From: an uncultured Pelagibacteraceae bacterium
GTDB lineage: Bacteria; Pseudomonadota; Alphaproteobacteria; Pelagibacterales; Pelagibacteraceae
Assembly: GCA_902626645.1 (NCBI GenBank)
Contig: CACOGC010000004.1
Location: forward strand, 1-64,000
Length of the DNA stretch: 64,000 nucleotides
Direction: 5' to 3'
Below are positions 8,197 to 15,881 of this stretch, piece after piece; within the stretch, counting starts at the first letter, position 1; each line of letters begins with the position of its first letter. A program made the translations under genes and the position numbers. The notes under the pieces were generated by a model. It made no database searches and was not told the origin of the DNA. It was given only the letters and a program-made list of their open reading frames with translations.

Positions 8197-8790
8197 ATGA
8201 TGAGATCTTATATAAAATTTGCCGATCGATTAAGCGTCTCAATGGGTAAAGCATTTTCCTGGTGTATTGTAATTTTAATGGGTGGAACGTGCTATGAAGT
8301 TTTCATGGCATATGCTTTAAACGCACCAACTTTATGGAATTTCGATTTTAGTCTCCAAATGTATGGTGCAATTTTTATGATGGCTGGTGCATATACTTTG
8401 TGTACCGAGGCACATGTAAGAGGAGATGTCATTTACAGATTATTTTCTCAAAGAGTACAAGCCTGGATAGATGTAGTTTTATATTTTATTTTCTTTTTCC
8501 CTGGCGTAATTGCATTAGCCTTTTATGGTTACGAGTATGCTGCGCTAGCTTGGAAAATAAAAGAAACAAGTTGGAATAGTCCAGCTCAAATTCAAATTTA
8601 TATGGCTAAATCTTTAATACCTTTATCTGGTAGCCTGTTAACCCTTCAGGGAATAGGTGAAGTGTTCAGATGTATTATATGTATAAAAACTGGTAGTTGG
8701 CCAGAAAGAGGAACAGAGCGTGATGCCGAAGAAACTGAAAAAGTATTAATGAGAACTTCACAAGAAGGAAATAAAGAAGATGTTATTTAG
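8197..8790 (+). CDS. dctQ: TRAP transporter small permease subunit DctQ
   Basis: A 197-residue integral membrane protein with four hydrophobic segments (about residues 20-40, 52-72, 90-115 and 140-165) and a charged C-terminal tail, the usual build of the TRAP small subunit. It starts 85 bases after dctP, beyond the terminator, and overlaps dctM by 11 bases. DctQ forms the membrane complex with DctM that accepts substrate from DctP and uses a sodium gradient. The annotation rests on hydrophobic pattern, length and the strict dctP-dctQ-dctM order. Confidence 0.9.
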   Translation: MMRSYIKFADRLSVSMGKAFSWCIVILMGGTCYEVFMAYALNAPTLWNFDFSLQMYGAIFMMAGAYTLCTEAHVRGDVIYRLFSQRVQAWIDVVLYFIFFFPGVIALAFYGYEYAALAWKIKETSWNSPAQIQIYMAKSLIPLSGSLLTLQGIGEVFRCIICIKTGSWPERGTERDAEETEKVLMRTSQEGNKEDVI

Positions 8791-10141
8791 TCTGACAAAT
8801 CCTGAAGTGGCAATTATGATGATGGGCATATTTTTATTTGCCGTACTCTTAGGTTTTCCGATTGCCTTTACTTTAATGGCGATGGGACTAGGTTTTGGAT
8901 ATTATGCTTACTTTGATCCAACTAAGATGGAACATCTTTTTGATAATAGGATATTCCAACTTTTTGTTCAAAATACTTACACAGTTATGGATAATAACGT
9001 CCTTACTGCTGTCCCGCTCTTTTTGTTCATGGGATATTTAGTTGAAAGAGCAGGTATTGTAGCAAAACTATTTTTTGCAATTAGATTAGCATCTCATAAG
9101 CTTCCTGCATCAATGGCAGTTGCAGCACTGATTACTTGTGCCCTATTTTCAACAGCAACAGGTATTATAGGTGCAGTTGTTACTTTAATGGGACTACTGG
9201 CATGGCCTGCTATGATTAAAGCTGGTTATGATAAAAAATTTGCATCTGGAATAATTTGTTCAGGTGGGTGTTTAGGAATCTTAATTCCACCTAGTATTAT
9301 GTTGATCGTTTACTCCGTAATTGCTCAACTTTCACCACTAAGATTATTTGCAGCCGCTATTTTTCCAGGACTGATGTTAGCGGGACTTTACATTGCATAC
9401 GCAGTGTTCAGAGCTTGGTTAAATCCATCGATAGCACCAAAACCTGCAGCAGAGGAAATACCTCCTACAGCAGTAATTCTTAAAGAGGTACTTATTTCCT
9501 TCTTACCTTTGTTTTCATTGATAATTTTAGTTTTAGGCACAATTTTAGCTGGAATAGCAACACCCGCTGAAGCTGCAGCCGTTGGTGCATTTGGATCGTT
9601 GGTACTTTCATATTTTTATAAAACTCTTAAATGGAAAAATTTTAAAGAGTCTGTTTTTTTAACAGCTAAAACAACTGCAATGATTATGTGGCTATTCATA
9701 GGATCGTGGACATTTGCTTCTGTATTTTCTTATCTTGGAGGTCACGAAGTTTTCGAACATTTCTTTAAATCTCTAAATTTACAGCCTTGGCAATTTTTAG
9801 TAATTACACAATTGATTATATTTTTATTAGGATGGCCATTAGAGTGGACAGAGATATTAATTATTTTTGTACCAATATTTTTACCATTAGTCGAATTTTT
9901 TGGAGTAAATCCATATTTCTTTGCAATGTTAATTGCTTTAAATTTACAAACCTCATTTTTGACACCCCCCATGGCAATGTCTGCTTACTATTTAAAGGGA
10001 GTTCAATCAAAGAATGTTGAATTGATGCAGATCTTTGCAGGAATAATGCCATTTTTAGGTATTGTGATTTTAGCTATGGTTCTAATGTATTTATTTCCAG
10101 GTATAGCACTTTGGTTACCAGAGACATTATTTGCAAATTAA
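8780..10141 (+). CDS. dctM: TRAP transporter large permease subunit DctM
   Basis: 453 residues with about 12 hydrophobic segments. It has landmarks of the DctM family: LLGFPIAF near the N-terminus, TGIIGAVVTLMG, SGGCLGILIPPSIM in the middle, TPAEAAAVGAFG, and the C-terminal FLTPPMAMSAYYLKG. This is the ion-coupled channel subunit in the inner membrane that moves the DctP ligand. The start overlaps dctQ by 11 bases, so the two are translationally coupled. It is followed after 6 bases by an amidase. Confidence 0.93.
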   Translation: MLFSLTNPEVAIMMMGIFLFAVLLGFPIAFTLMAMGLGFGYYAYFDPTKMEHLFDNRIFQLFVQNTYTVMDNNVLTAVPLFLFMGYLVERAGIVAKLFFAIRLASHKLPASMAVAALITCALFSTATGIIGAVVTLMGLLAWPAMIKAGYDKKFASGIICSGGCLGILIPPSIMLIVYSVIAQLSPLRLFAAAIFPGLMLAGLYIAYAVFRAWLNPSIAPKPAAEEIPPTAVILKEVLISFLPLFSLIILVLGTILAGIATPAEAAAVGAFGSLVLSYFYKTLKWKNFKESVFLTAKTTAMIMWLFIGSWTFASVFSYLGGHEVFEHFFKSLNLQPWQFLVITQLIIFLLGWPLEWTEILIIFVPIFLPLVEFFGVNPYFFAMLIALNLQTSFLTPPMAMSAYYLKGVQSKNVELMQIFAGIMPFLGIVILAMVLMYLFPGIALWLPETLFAN

Positions 10142-10147
10142 TTTTAA

Positions 10148-11476
10148 ATGACAGATATATTTTCTTTAAGTCTTGAAGAACTTGCCACAAAGATTAAAGA
10201 TGCTCAATTCACCTCTGTTGATGTTTGTGAAAAGTATATTGAGAGAATAAATAAATTTGACAAAGATATAAAGGCTTGGGCCCATTTTGATAAAAAAGTT
10301 TTATTAGAAAAAGCTGCAGAAGCTGACGATCATAGAAGATCTGGTAAACCAATTGGCCCACTTCATGGAGTACCCATTGCGGTTAAAGATATTATTGGCA
10401 CAGTTGATATGCCAACCGAATGTGGAACAATTATCAGAAAAGGAAAATCATATTCACAAAATGCAGAAATAATTGATCTGCTTCATGCATCTGGAGCGAT
10501 TGTGATGGGCAAAACAGCAACCTCAGAACTTGCTTATTTAGGGCCTCCAGCAACCACAAATCCACACGATAAAACAAGAACACCAGGCGGTTCTTCAAGT
10601 GGATCTGCTGCTTCTGTTGCTTCTTTTATGGCACCTGCATCAATTGGATCACAAACTGGAGGATCCATTATTAGACCAGCATCCTATTGTGGAGTTGTGG
10701 GTTACAAACCTAGTTATGGTTTGATATCTAGAAATGGTGTTTTAAGAACTTCTTACAGCCTAGATCATATAGGAATTTTTGGCCGAAAAGTTGAAGACGT
10801 GGCCATGTTGGCAAAAGTATTAATAAAAAAAGATAAATTTGATCCAGCAACTATACATTACTCAACAGAAAATATTCTATCTGAAACAAAAAAAGGACCT
10901 TTATTTGATCCTAAATTTATTTTTTACAAAACTGAACATTGGAAACTAATAGATAAAAAGTCTAGAGAGTCATTTGAATATTTCATTAATTCATTTAAAA
11001 AAAATATTGAGATTTTTGATACACCCTCTTATTTTAAGGATATTCACAAGTATCACCAAATTATTCATGAGACTGATTTAGCCAATAATTTTTCAGTGTA
11101 TTTTAAAAAATTTAAAAAGAAATTGTCTAAGTATATGCAAGATGCAATTACCAAAGGCAATAAACATTCCGCGAAAGAATACGCTGAAGCAATTGATTTT
11201 ATGAAAAGAAGCTATGAATCTTACGAGGAAGTTTTTGAGGATTATCATGGAGTTTTGTCACCAGCTAGTCCAGGTGTTGCACCGAAGGGTTTAAAAAGTA
11301 CAGGAACAGCAGAATTTAATAAAGTTTGGTCTTATCTTGGCACACCATGTATTTCGTTACCTTTACTTGAAGGAGAAAATAATTTACCATTAGGTGTTCA
11401 ATTAATTGGCAATAAATATGATGATCATAGATTTCTAGGAATTGCTAATTGGTTAGAAAAAGAATGTCAGGAATAA
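10148..11476 (+). CDS. Amidase signature family hydrolase
   Basis: 442 residues of the amidase signature family with the complete Ser-cisSer-Lys triad. K80 lies in PIAVKD, the cis-Ser S150 in PGGSSSGSAAS, and the nucleophile S173 in SQTGGSIIRPAS. It resembles GatA but stands outside any gatCAB operon and diverges in its C-terminal half, so a role in hydrolysing a small amide is more likely than tRNA amidation. Position directly after the TRAP permease suggests it acts on an imported compound or a related nitrogen source. Substrate unknown. Confidence 0.8.
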   Translation: MTDIFSLSLEELATKIKDAQFTSVDVCEKYIERINKFDKDIKAWAHFDKKVLLEKAAEADDHRRSGKPIGPLHGVPIAVKDIIGTVDMPTECGTIIRKGKSYSQNAEIIDLLHASGAIVMGKTATSELAYLGPPATTNPHDKTRTPGGSSSGSAASVASFMAPASIGSQTGGSIIRPASYCGVVGYKPSYGLISRNGVLRTSYSLDHIGIFGRKVEDVAMLAKVLIKKDKFDPATIHYSTENILSETKKGPLFDPKFIFYKTEHWKLIDKKSRESFEYFINSFKKNIEIFDTPSYFKDIHKYHQIIHETDLANNFSVYFKKFKKKLSKYMQDAITKGNKHSAKEYAEAIDFMKRSYESYEEVFEDYHGVLSPASPGVAPKGLKSTGTAEFNKVWSYLGTPCISLPLLEGENNLPLGVQLIGNKYDDHRFLGIANWLEKECQE

Positions 11477-11477
11477 A

Positions 11478-11654
11478 ATGAATAAAATTACTACAATCAT
11501 AGGATTATCTTTTGCAGTTTTCTTTTTAATTGGTTTAGCAACAACTTTAACGAGATCAATGATGATAGGCTTCTTGGATGTTATTCCAGTTTATCTTTTA
11601 ATGGGTGCAGCTATCATCATGATGATATACGAAGCCTTTTTTGATAAAGATTAA
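11478..11654 (+). CDS. Small two-helix membrane protein, unknown function
   Basis: A 58-codon frame starts one base after the amidase stop (ATG 11478) and ends at TAA 11652-11654. The peptide begins MNKITTIIGLSFAVFFLIGL and ends YEAFFDKD. It has two hydrophobic stretches (about residues 5-22 and 35-51) separated by a short TRS segment, so a double-spanning membrane protein is likely. It fills the gap between the amidase and the EamA transporter almost exactly, which supports a real gene. I do not recognise the family. Confidence 0.6.
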   Translation: MNKITTIIGLSFAVFFLIGLATTLTRSMMIGFLDVIPVYLLMGAAIIMMIYEAFFDKD

Positions 11655-11665
11655 TATCAATTAAA

Positions 11666-12571
11666 TTGAAAAATATTAAGATAGATATATTTCCATTATC
11701 ATTACTTTTTATACAACCAATCTTTATGGCTAGTAACTTAGTTGTTGCTAGAGGTGGTGTTGAATTTGTTCCGCCTATTTCACTTGCATTTTGGCGTTGG
11801 ACATTAGTTTTTTTGATTTTATTACCATTCACTTATGTGACTTTAAAAAATAATTTTCATATAATTAAAAAGGAATATAAAAAATTATTTTTTTTAGGGT
11901 CAATGGGATGTGGTGTATGTGGCGCTTTCCCTTTTTTAGCTGGTGAGACAACAACTGTAACTAATATGGGGATAATTTACACATCCTCTCCAGTTTTTAT
12001 TATTTTGATTTCATATTTCTTTTTTCAAGAAAAAATAAATTTGACAAAGGTAATTGGTTTAATTGCTTGTTTGATTGGTGTTTTTGTCATTATTATTAAA
12101 GGTGATATTGATTTATTAATTAATCTTAGATTTACAATTGGTGATTTATGGATGTTAGCTGCCGCAGTTGGTTGGGCTTTATATTCTATTTATTTATTTT
12201 ATTGGAAATCAAAATTAAAAATTTTCGATAGATTTGCTATGATTTCCTTTTTTGGTGCTTTAAGTTTGTTACCCTTTTATGTTGGTGAGGAATTATTTTA
12301 TAAAGAGACTATTTTTGTAACAGAATTTTATTTATGGGTGATTTTTGCTGCTATATCGCCAGGGATAATTGCCTTTACACTTTATACTATAGCTCAAAAA
12401 AAATTAGGTGCATCTTTAACGGGTTTTACACTTTATGTTTTTACAATTTATGGAGCAATTTATGGATATTTTTTATTCAATGAAAAATTTGAAAATTATC
12501 ATATTGTAGGAACAATTTTGGTATTTTTTGGCATTTATTTAGCAAAGAAAAATAATGATAAAAAAGTTTAG
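11666..12571 (+). CDS. EamA-family (DMT superfamily) transporter
   Basis: 301 residues with about ten hydrophobic segments in two repeats, the EamA/RhaT-like architecture. Features include the N-terminal SNLVVARGG with nearby FWRW, and a Lys-rich C-terminus. Such carriers export or import small metabolites such as amino acids; the substrate cannot be predicted. The start is a TTG, 11 bases after the small membrane gene; I see no better ATG before the first membrane helix. The 3' end overlaps the next gene by 17 bases. Confidence 0.82.
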   Translation: MKNIKIDIFPLSLLFIQPIFMASNLVVARGGVEFVPPISLAFWRWTLVFLILLPFTYVTLKNNFHIIKKEYKKLFFLGSMGCGVCGAFPFLAGETTTVTNMGIIYTSSPVFIILISYFFFQEKINLTKVIGLIACLIGVFVIIIKGDIDLLINLRFTIGDLWMLAAAVGWALYSIYLFYWKSKLKIFDRFAMISFFGALSLLPFYVGEELFYKETIFVTEFYLWVIFAAISPGIIAFTLYTIAQKKLGASLTGFTLYVFTIYGAIYGYFLFNEKFENYHIVGTILVFFGIYLAKKNNDKKV

Positions 12572-13373
12572 GAATAATTTGTTATTTTTTATTCAACTAA
12601 TAGTTATAGGTTATTTTTTTCTTTTAGTATTTCTGTATTTTTATCAAAGAAATTTAATGTACCATCCAGATGAAAATAATTATTTTAACGATAAACTCTC
12701 AGTTAATATTGAAAAGATAAAAGTTCAAACACAAGATGGATTAGATTTACTGGGTTGGTTTCATGAAAAAGATATAAAAAAATATAAAACTATTTTATAT
12801 TTTCATGGAAATGCTGGATCTTTAGAAAATAGAATTCATAAGTTAAATCATTTTCGTGATATGAATGTAAACTTTTTAATTATTGCATGGAGAGGTTTTA
12901 GTGGCAATCAAGGAAAACCATCGGAAACTGGATTGTATAAAGATGGCGCGAGTGCAATAAAATGGCTTCTTAAAAAAGGTGTAGATGAAAAAAATATAGT
13001 AATTTATGGAGAATCATTGGGAACAGGAGTTGCAACACATTTATCCCAGAACAAAGAGTTTGCAGGTGTTATTTTAGAAACTCCATTCACATCAATGATT
13101 GATGCGGCTAAAAAATTTTATCCATATATACCCGTTGGTCTTTTACTCAAAGATAAATTTGAAAATAAAAACAAAATTAAAAATATTAAATCTCCAATTT
13201 TGATAATGCATGGTGCAAAAGATCAAATAGTGCCTTTTGAGATGGGTAAAAAGATGTTTGAAATAGCTAATGAACCTAAATATTCGTATTTTACCAAATA
13301 CGACAATCATATGATGGAGTATGATGAGAATCTTGTAAATGCATTAAACTCTTTTTTAATTAATTTAAATTAA
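12555..13373 (+). CDS. Membrane-anchored alpha/beta hydrolase (BEM46/ABHD13-like)
   Basis: 272 residues. An N-terminal membrane helix (about residues 10-30) is followed by YHPDE, then an alpha/beta hydrolase domain. It has the oxyanion segment HGNAGS near residue 84, the nucleophile elbow GESLGTG with S154, an acid in HGAKDQIVP, and a His in DNHMMEYD. This layout matches the BEM46/ABHD13-like serine hydrolases, which are widespread and mostly of unknown substrate. It overlaps the EamA gene and is probably co-transcribed. Confidence 0.82.
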   Translation: MIKKFRNNLLFFIQLIVIGYFFLLVFLYFYQRNLMYHPDENNYFNDKLSVNIEKIKVQTQDGLDLLGWFHEKDIKKYKTILYFHGNAGSLENRIHKLNHFRDMNVNFLIIAWRGFSGNQGKPSETGLYKDGASAIKWLLKKGVDEKNIVIYGESLGTGVATHLSQNKEFAGVILETPFTSMIDAAKKFYPYIPVGLLLKDKFENKNKIKNIKSPILIMHGAKDQIVPFEMGKKMFEIANEPKYSYFTKYDNHMMEYDENLVNALNSFLINLN

Positions 13374-13422
13374 GCCATATTCTAAACAAATATTTTTCAT
13401 GATTTAAGTTTAAGCTTTTAAA

Positions 13423-13986
13423 GTGAAAAATTTTTTTTTAATCATAATTCTATTTATAACTTTAAAAAGCTTTTCTTTTTCGAAAGATAATTCATTTTAT
13501 CCTGACGATTTATTTCACATAGATCATATGGACTCACATAATAAAAAATTTGCGCTATATTTTAAGGGGCGAGAGAAATCGATTTTAGCTAGAGGTGAAG
13601 AAAGTAATTATATAAATGATTATCCAAAAGATCTTTATATCTACAATTATTCTACAAAGTCTTCTTCACCATTGATCTCTTATGATTGGTTTCCCTCTCA
13701 AGCCAAGTTCCATTTAGAGGAATATGACTTTCCAGTGTTTCCAGACGACTTTGCTTATTATCTTTTAAAAGATGATAAAACGTTGGTAATGATTAGTGCA
13801 GTTAAAAGTTTAAATGCAAACTTTAAATATGATATTTTTAATAAGAAACTTGAACTTTACCCTACCACAGGAAAATTTGATTTTATTATTTCGTCTTTTT
13901 CAAAGGATTGTGGGCATTATAAATTTAAAGATAATTACAAGTGTAGTATTTATAAACCTTTAATCTCGAGTAATTTGATCAACTAA
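13423..13986 (+). CDS. Hypothetical exported protein
   Basis: 187 residues from a GTG start. The first ~20 residues (MKNFFLIIILFITLKSFSFS) form a clear signal peptide, so the protein is probably periplasmic or secreted. The remainder is rich in aromatic and acidic residues, with two cysteines near the C-terminus (DCGHY and YKCSI) that could form a disulfide. I do not recognise a domain. It is the last plus-strand gene before a convergent minus-strand pair; its 3' end overlaps ftsY by 8 bases, with no terminator visible. Confidence 0.65.
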   Translation: MKNFFLIIILFITLKSFSFSKDNSFYPDDLFHIDHMDSHNKKFALYFKGREKSILARGEESNYINDYPKDLYIYNYSTKSSSPLISYDWFPSQAKFHLEEYDFPVFPDDFAYYLLKDDKTLVMISAVKSLNANFKYDIFNKKLELYPTTGKFDFIISSFSKDCGHYKFKDNYKCSIYKPLISSNLIN

Positions 13987-14896
13987 TTTGTGTAAAAGCC
14001 TCTGCAAATTTTTCTGCATTGAATAATTGTAAGTCGTCTTCTTTTTCACCCAAGCCTAAAGCAATAATAGGTAGTTGATATTTTTTTGCTATCGCCAGTA
14101 GAATACCGCCTTTGGCAGTTCCATCTAATTTGGTCATGATTAAACCAGTTAATGGGATAATTTTGTTAAATTCTTCCACTTGATTAATTACATTCTGTCC
14201 CGATGTTGCATCTAAAACTAAAATAATGTTGTGAGGAGCATCCTGGTCAATTTTTTTTGTTACATTGGCTATTTTTTTATATTCCTCCATTAAATTTTTT
14301 TTATTTTGTAGTCTTCCAGCGGTATCGATTAATACTTGGTGAAAATTATTTTTGATTGCTTCCTCAACTGCTTTATATGCGACTGATGCTGGGTCAGAAC
14401 CTTGAGATGATTTAGTTATTTTAACGTCAATTTTATTTGCCCAATTTTCTAATTGTTCAATAGCTGCTGCTCGAAAAGTATCAGAAGCGGCAAACATAAC
14501 TTTGTTTCCATTGGTTTTTAAAATTTTACCTATTTTACCAATAGTTGTTGTTTTGCCAACACCGTTTACTCCCGAGATTAAAGTTGCATTGAGTTTATCC
14601 TTTTTTTCAAAAAAAGAATTATTCTCTAAAGGCTTCATTAGATCAATAATATATTCTTTTAAAATAAGATTTATCTCGTTTGATAAATCTTTATTTGGAT
14701 CGATTTTTTTACTTGAAATAATTTCTTTGATTTCAGATGCAGCCTCGACACCCACATCTGACTCAATTAAAAATTCTTCGATCTTATTTAAATTTTTATC
14801 GTCAATTTCTTTTTTTATTATTATTTCTTTTAGTCCAGATGTCAGTGCAGATGCACTTTTTTTAAAGCCTATCTTAAATTTATCAAAAATTCCCAT
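13979..14896 (-). CDS. ftsY: Signal recognition particle receptor FtsY
   Basis: 305 residues with the NG domain of SRP GTPases: P-loop GVNGVGKTTT, AASDTFRAAA, DTAGR and TKLDGTAKGG. FtsY docks ribosome-SRP complexes at the inner membrane so that nascent membrane proteins reach SecYEG. The acidic A domain of E. coli FtsY is absent, as in other alphaproteobacteria with short FtsY. The stop lies inside the convergent hypothetical gene; the start overlaps the dapF stop by one base. Its partner ffh is transcribed divergently about 1 kb away. Confidence 0.96.
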   Translation of the reverse strand: MGIFDKFKIGFKKSASALTSGLKEIIIKKEIDDKNLNKIEEFLIESDVGVEAASEIKEIISSKKIDPNKDLSNEINLILKEYIIDLMKPLENNSFFEKKDKLNATLISGVNGVGKTTTIGKIGKILKTNGNKVMFAASDTFRAAAIEQLENWANKIDVKITKSSQGSDPASVAYKAVEEAIKNNFHQVLIDTAGRLQNKKNLMEEYKKIANVTKKIDQDAPHNIILVLDATSGQNVINQVEEFNKIIPLTGLIMTKLDGTAKGGILLAIAKKYQLPIIALGLGEKEDDLQLFNAEKFAEAFTQIS

Positions 14897-15720
14897 TATA
14901 GTTTGAACTCAATTTCTTTTATTTCTGAAACGGGTCCTTTCATGTGGATTGAATTTTTATCATCTATAAGAATTGATAATTTACCTGTTTGAAATTCTAT
15001 CTCTGTTTTATTTTCAGTAAGATTATTTAATTTACCGGCAAATGCTGTTGCACATGCAGCTGTTCCACATGCTTTAGTCAGCCCCACTCCTCTCTCCCAT
15101 ACCTTCACTCTAATTAAATATTTATTTATTATTGTAGCAATTGTGACATTACACTTTTCTGGAAAAATTTTATGATTTTCAATTTCGGGTCCAATTTTTT
15201 CAATATTAAAATTTTCAATTTCATTTACAAAAAAAATAATATGTGGATTTCCAACATTAACAGCCGTGCCGCCTGAATGTTCTTTGTTATTTAAATCAAT
15301 AATCTTAATATTTAAATTTTTCGTATTTAGTTTTTCAGATAAAGGAATTTCGTTCCACTGTAATTTAGCTTTACCAATTTCAGTTGTAACAATATTTTTA
15401 TCTAATATTTTTGACTCTAAATTTCCATTTGAAGTTGATAAAATGATGTTTTCAGATTTTGTCTCCTCAGAGATTAATTTTGCAACACATCTAGTGCCAT
15501 TTCCGCATGCACCAGACTCTCCTCCATCAGAATTAAAAAATTTTAAATTTGCATGACTTGATTTGCTAGACTCAATAAATATTAATTGATCACAGCCAAT
15601 AAAATTTCTATCACAAATTTTTATGATTTGATCTTTAGTTAAATTGGTAATCTTTTGTCTATTATCAATTATTACAAAATCATTACCTAATCCATCCATT
15701 TTAAAAGCCTGTATATCCAT
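14896..15720 (-). CDS. dapF: Diaminopimelate epimerase
   Basis: 274 residues. DapF converts LL- to meso-diaminopimelate for lysine and peptidoglycan synthesis. The N-terminus FKMDGLGNDFV and both catalytic cysteines are visible: C72 in GACGNGTRC and C218 in TKACGTAAC. The enzyme is cytoplasmic and cofactor-free. It leads a two-gene minus-strand unit with ftsY. A perfect -10 box (TATAAT, minus strand, 15761-15766) lies 40 bases upstream in the divergent region shared with ffh. Confidence 0.96.
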   Translation of the reverse strand: MDIQAFKMDGLGNDFVIIDNRQKITNLTKDQIIKICDRNFIGCDQLIFIESSKSSHANLKFFNSDGGESGACGNGTRCVAKLISEETKSENIILSTSNGNLESKILDKNIVTTEIGKAKLQWNEIPLSEKLNTKNLNIKIIDLNNKEHSGGTAVNVGNPHIIFFVNEIENFNIEKIGPEIENHKIFPEKCNVTIATIINKYLIRVKVWERGVGLTKACGTAACATAFAGKLNNLTENKTEIEFQTGKLSILIDDKNSIHMKGPVSEIKEIEFKL

Positions 15721-15742
15721 ATATAGTTATTTAACTTATTTA

Positions 15743-15770
15743 TTGACTTTTTGAACCTCTATTATAGTTT
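15743..15770 (+). promoter_or_regulatory. Candidate promoter of the ffh leader (divergent with dapF)
   Basis: TTGACT (15743-15748) is a good -35 box. Downstream, the palindrome CTATTATAG (15759-15767) offers -10-like hexamers on both strands: TATAAT for dapF on the minus strand, and TAGTTT at 16-base spacing or TATTAT for ffh on the plus strand. Spacing for ffh is not ideal with any single choice. The leader RNA begins at about 15771, consistent with a start just downstream. Confidence 0.35.
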
Positions 15771-15870
15771 GTGGCAGTTTCCGCAAAAACCTTAAATTTG
15801 CGGTGTCTTTGGAAACAAAGAGATCGACACTAGTCAGCGAGGGTTCGCCCACTAGTGCGGTTACTGCTGT
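15771..15870 (+). ncRNA. ffh leader: structured cis-regulatory RNA candidate
   Basis: About 100 bases, GC-rich relative to the surroundings, ending 11 bases before the ffh ATG. A closing helix pairs 15774-15778 (GCAGT) with 15863-15867 (ACTGC), extendable by 15781-15784 with 15857-15860 and by wobble pairs outside. Inside are three hairpins: CCGCAAA 15781-15787 with TTTGCGG 15797-15803; TCTTTG-GAAA-CAAAGA (15806-15821, GNRA loop); and CACTAGT 15828-15834 with ACTAGTG 15851-15857, capped by GGG-TTCG-CCC (15841-15850). From memory, a structured motif before the gene for the SRP protein was reported in Candidatus Pelagibacter ubique and marine metagenomes; this matches in place and character. 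Its ligand or mechanism is not known to me. Confidence 0.75.
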
Positions 15871-15881
15871 GTGAAATAAAT

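Noticed and set aside
10148..11476. GatA subunit of Glu-tRNA amidotransferase
   Set aside because: No gatB or gatC nearby, and the C-terminal half differs; better called a general amidase-signature enzyme.
15828..15857. tRNA-like T arm (GGGTTCGCCC)
   Set aside because: The stem is three pairs closed over a TTCG tetraloop inside a longer helix; no acceptor stem, D arm or anticodon arm can be drawn.
15771..15870. 4.5S SRP RNA gene next to ffh
   Set aside because: The conserved SRP domain IV core (GGUCAGG and GGAAGCAGC-type loop) is not present; the element is a multi-hairpin leader ending at the ffh start.
15855..15881. GTG start that would lengthen Ffh by nine residues
   Set aside because: It lies within the structured leader, and the encoded residues are not Ffh-like; ATG 15882 gives the usual MFENL start.
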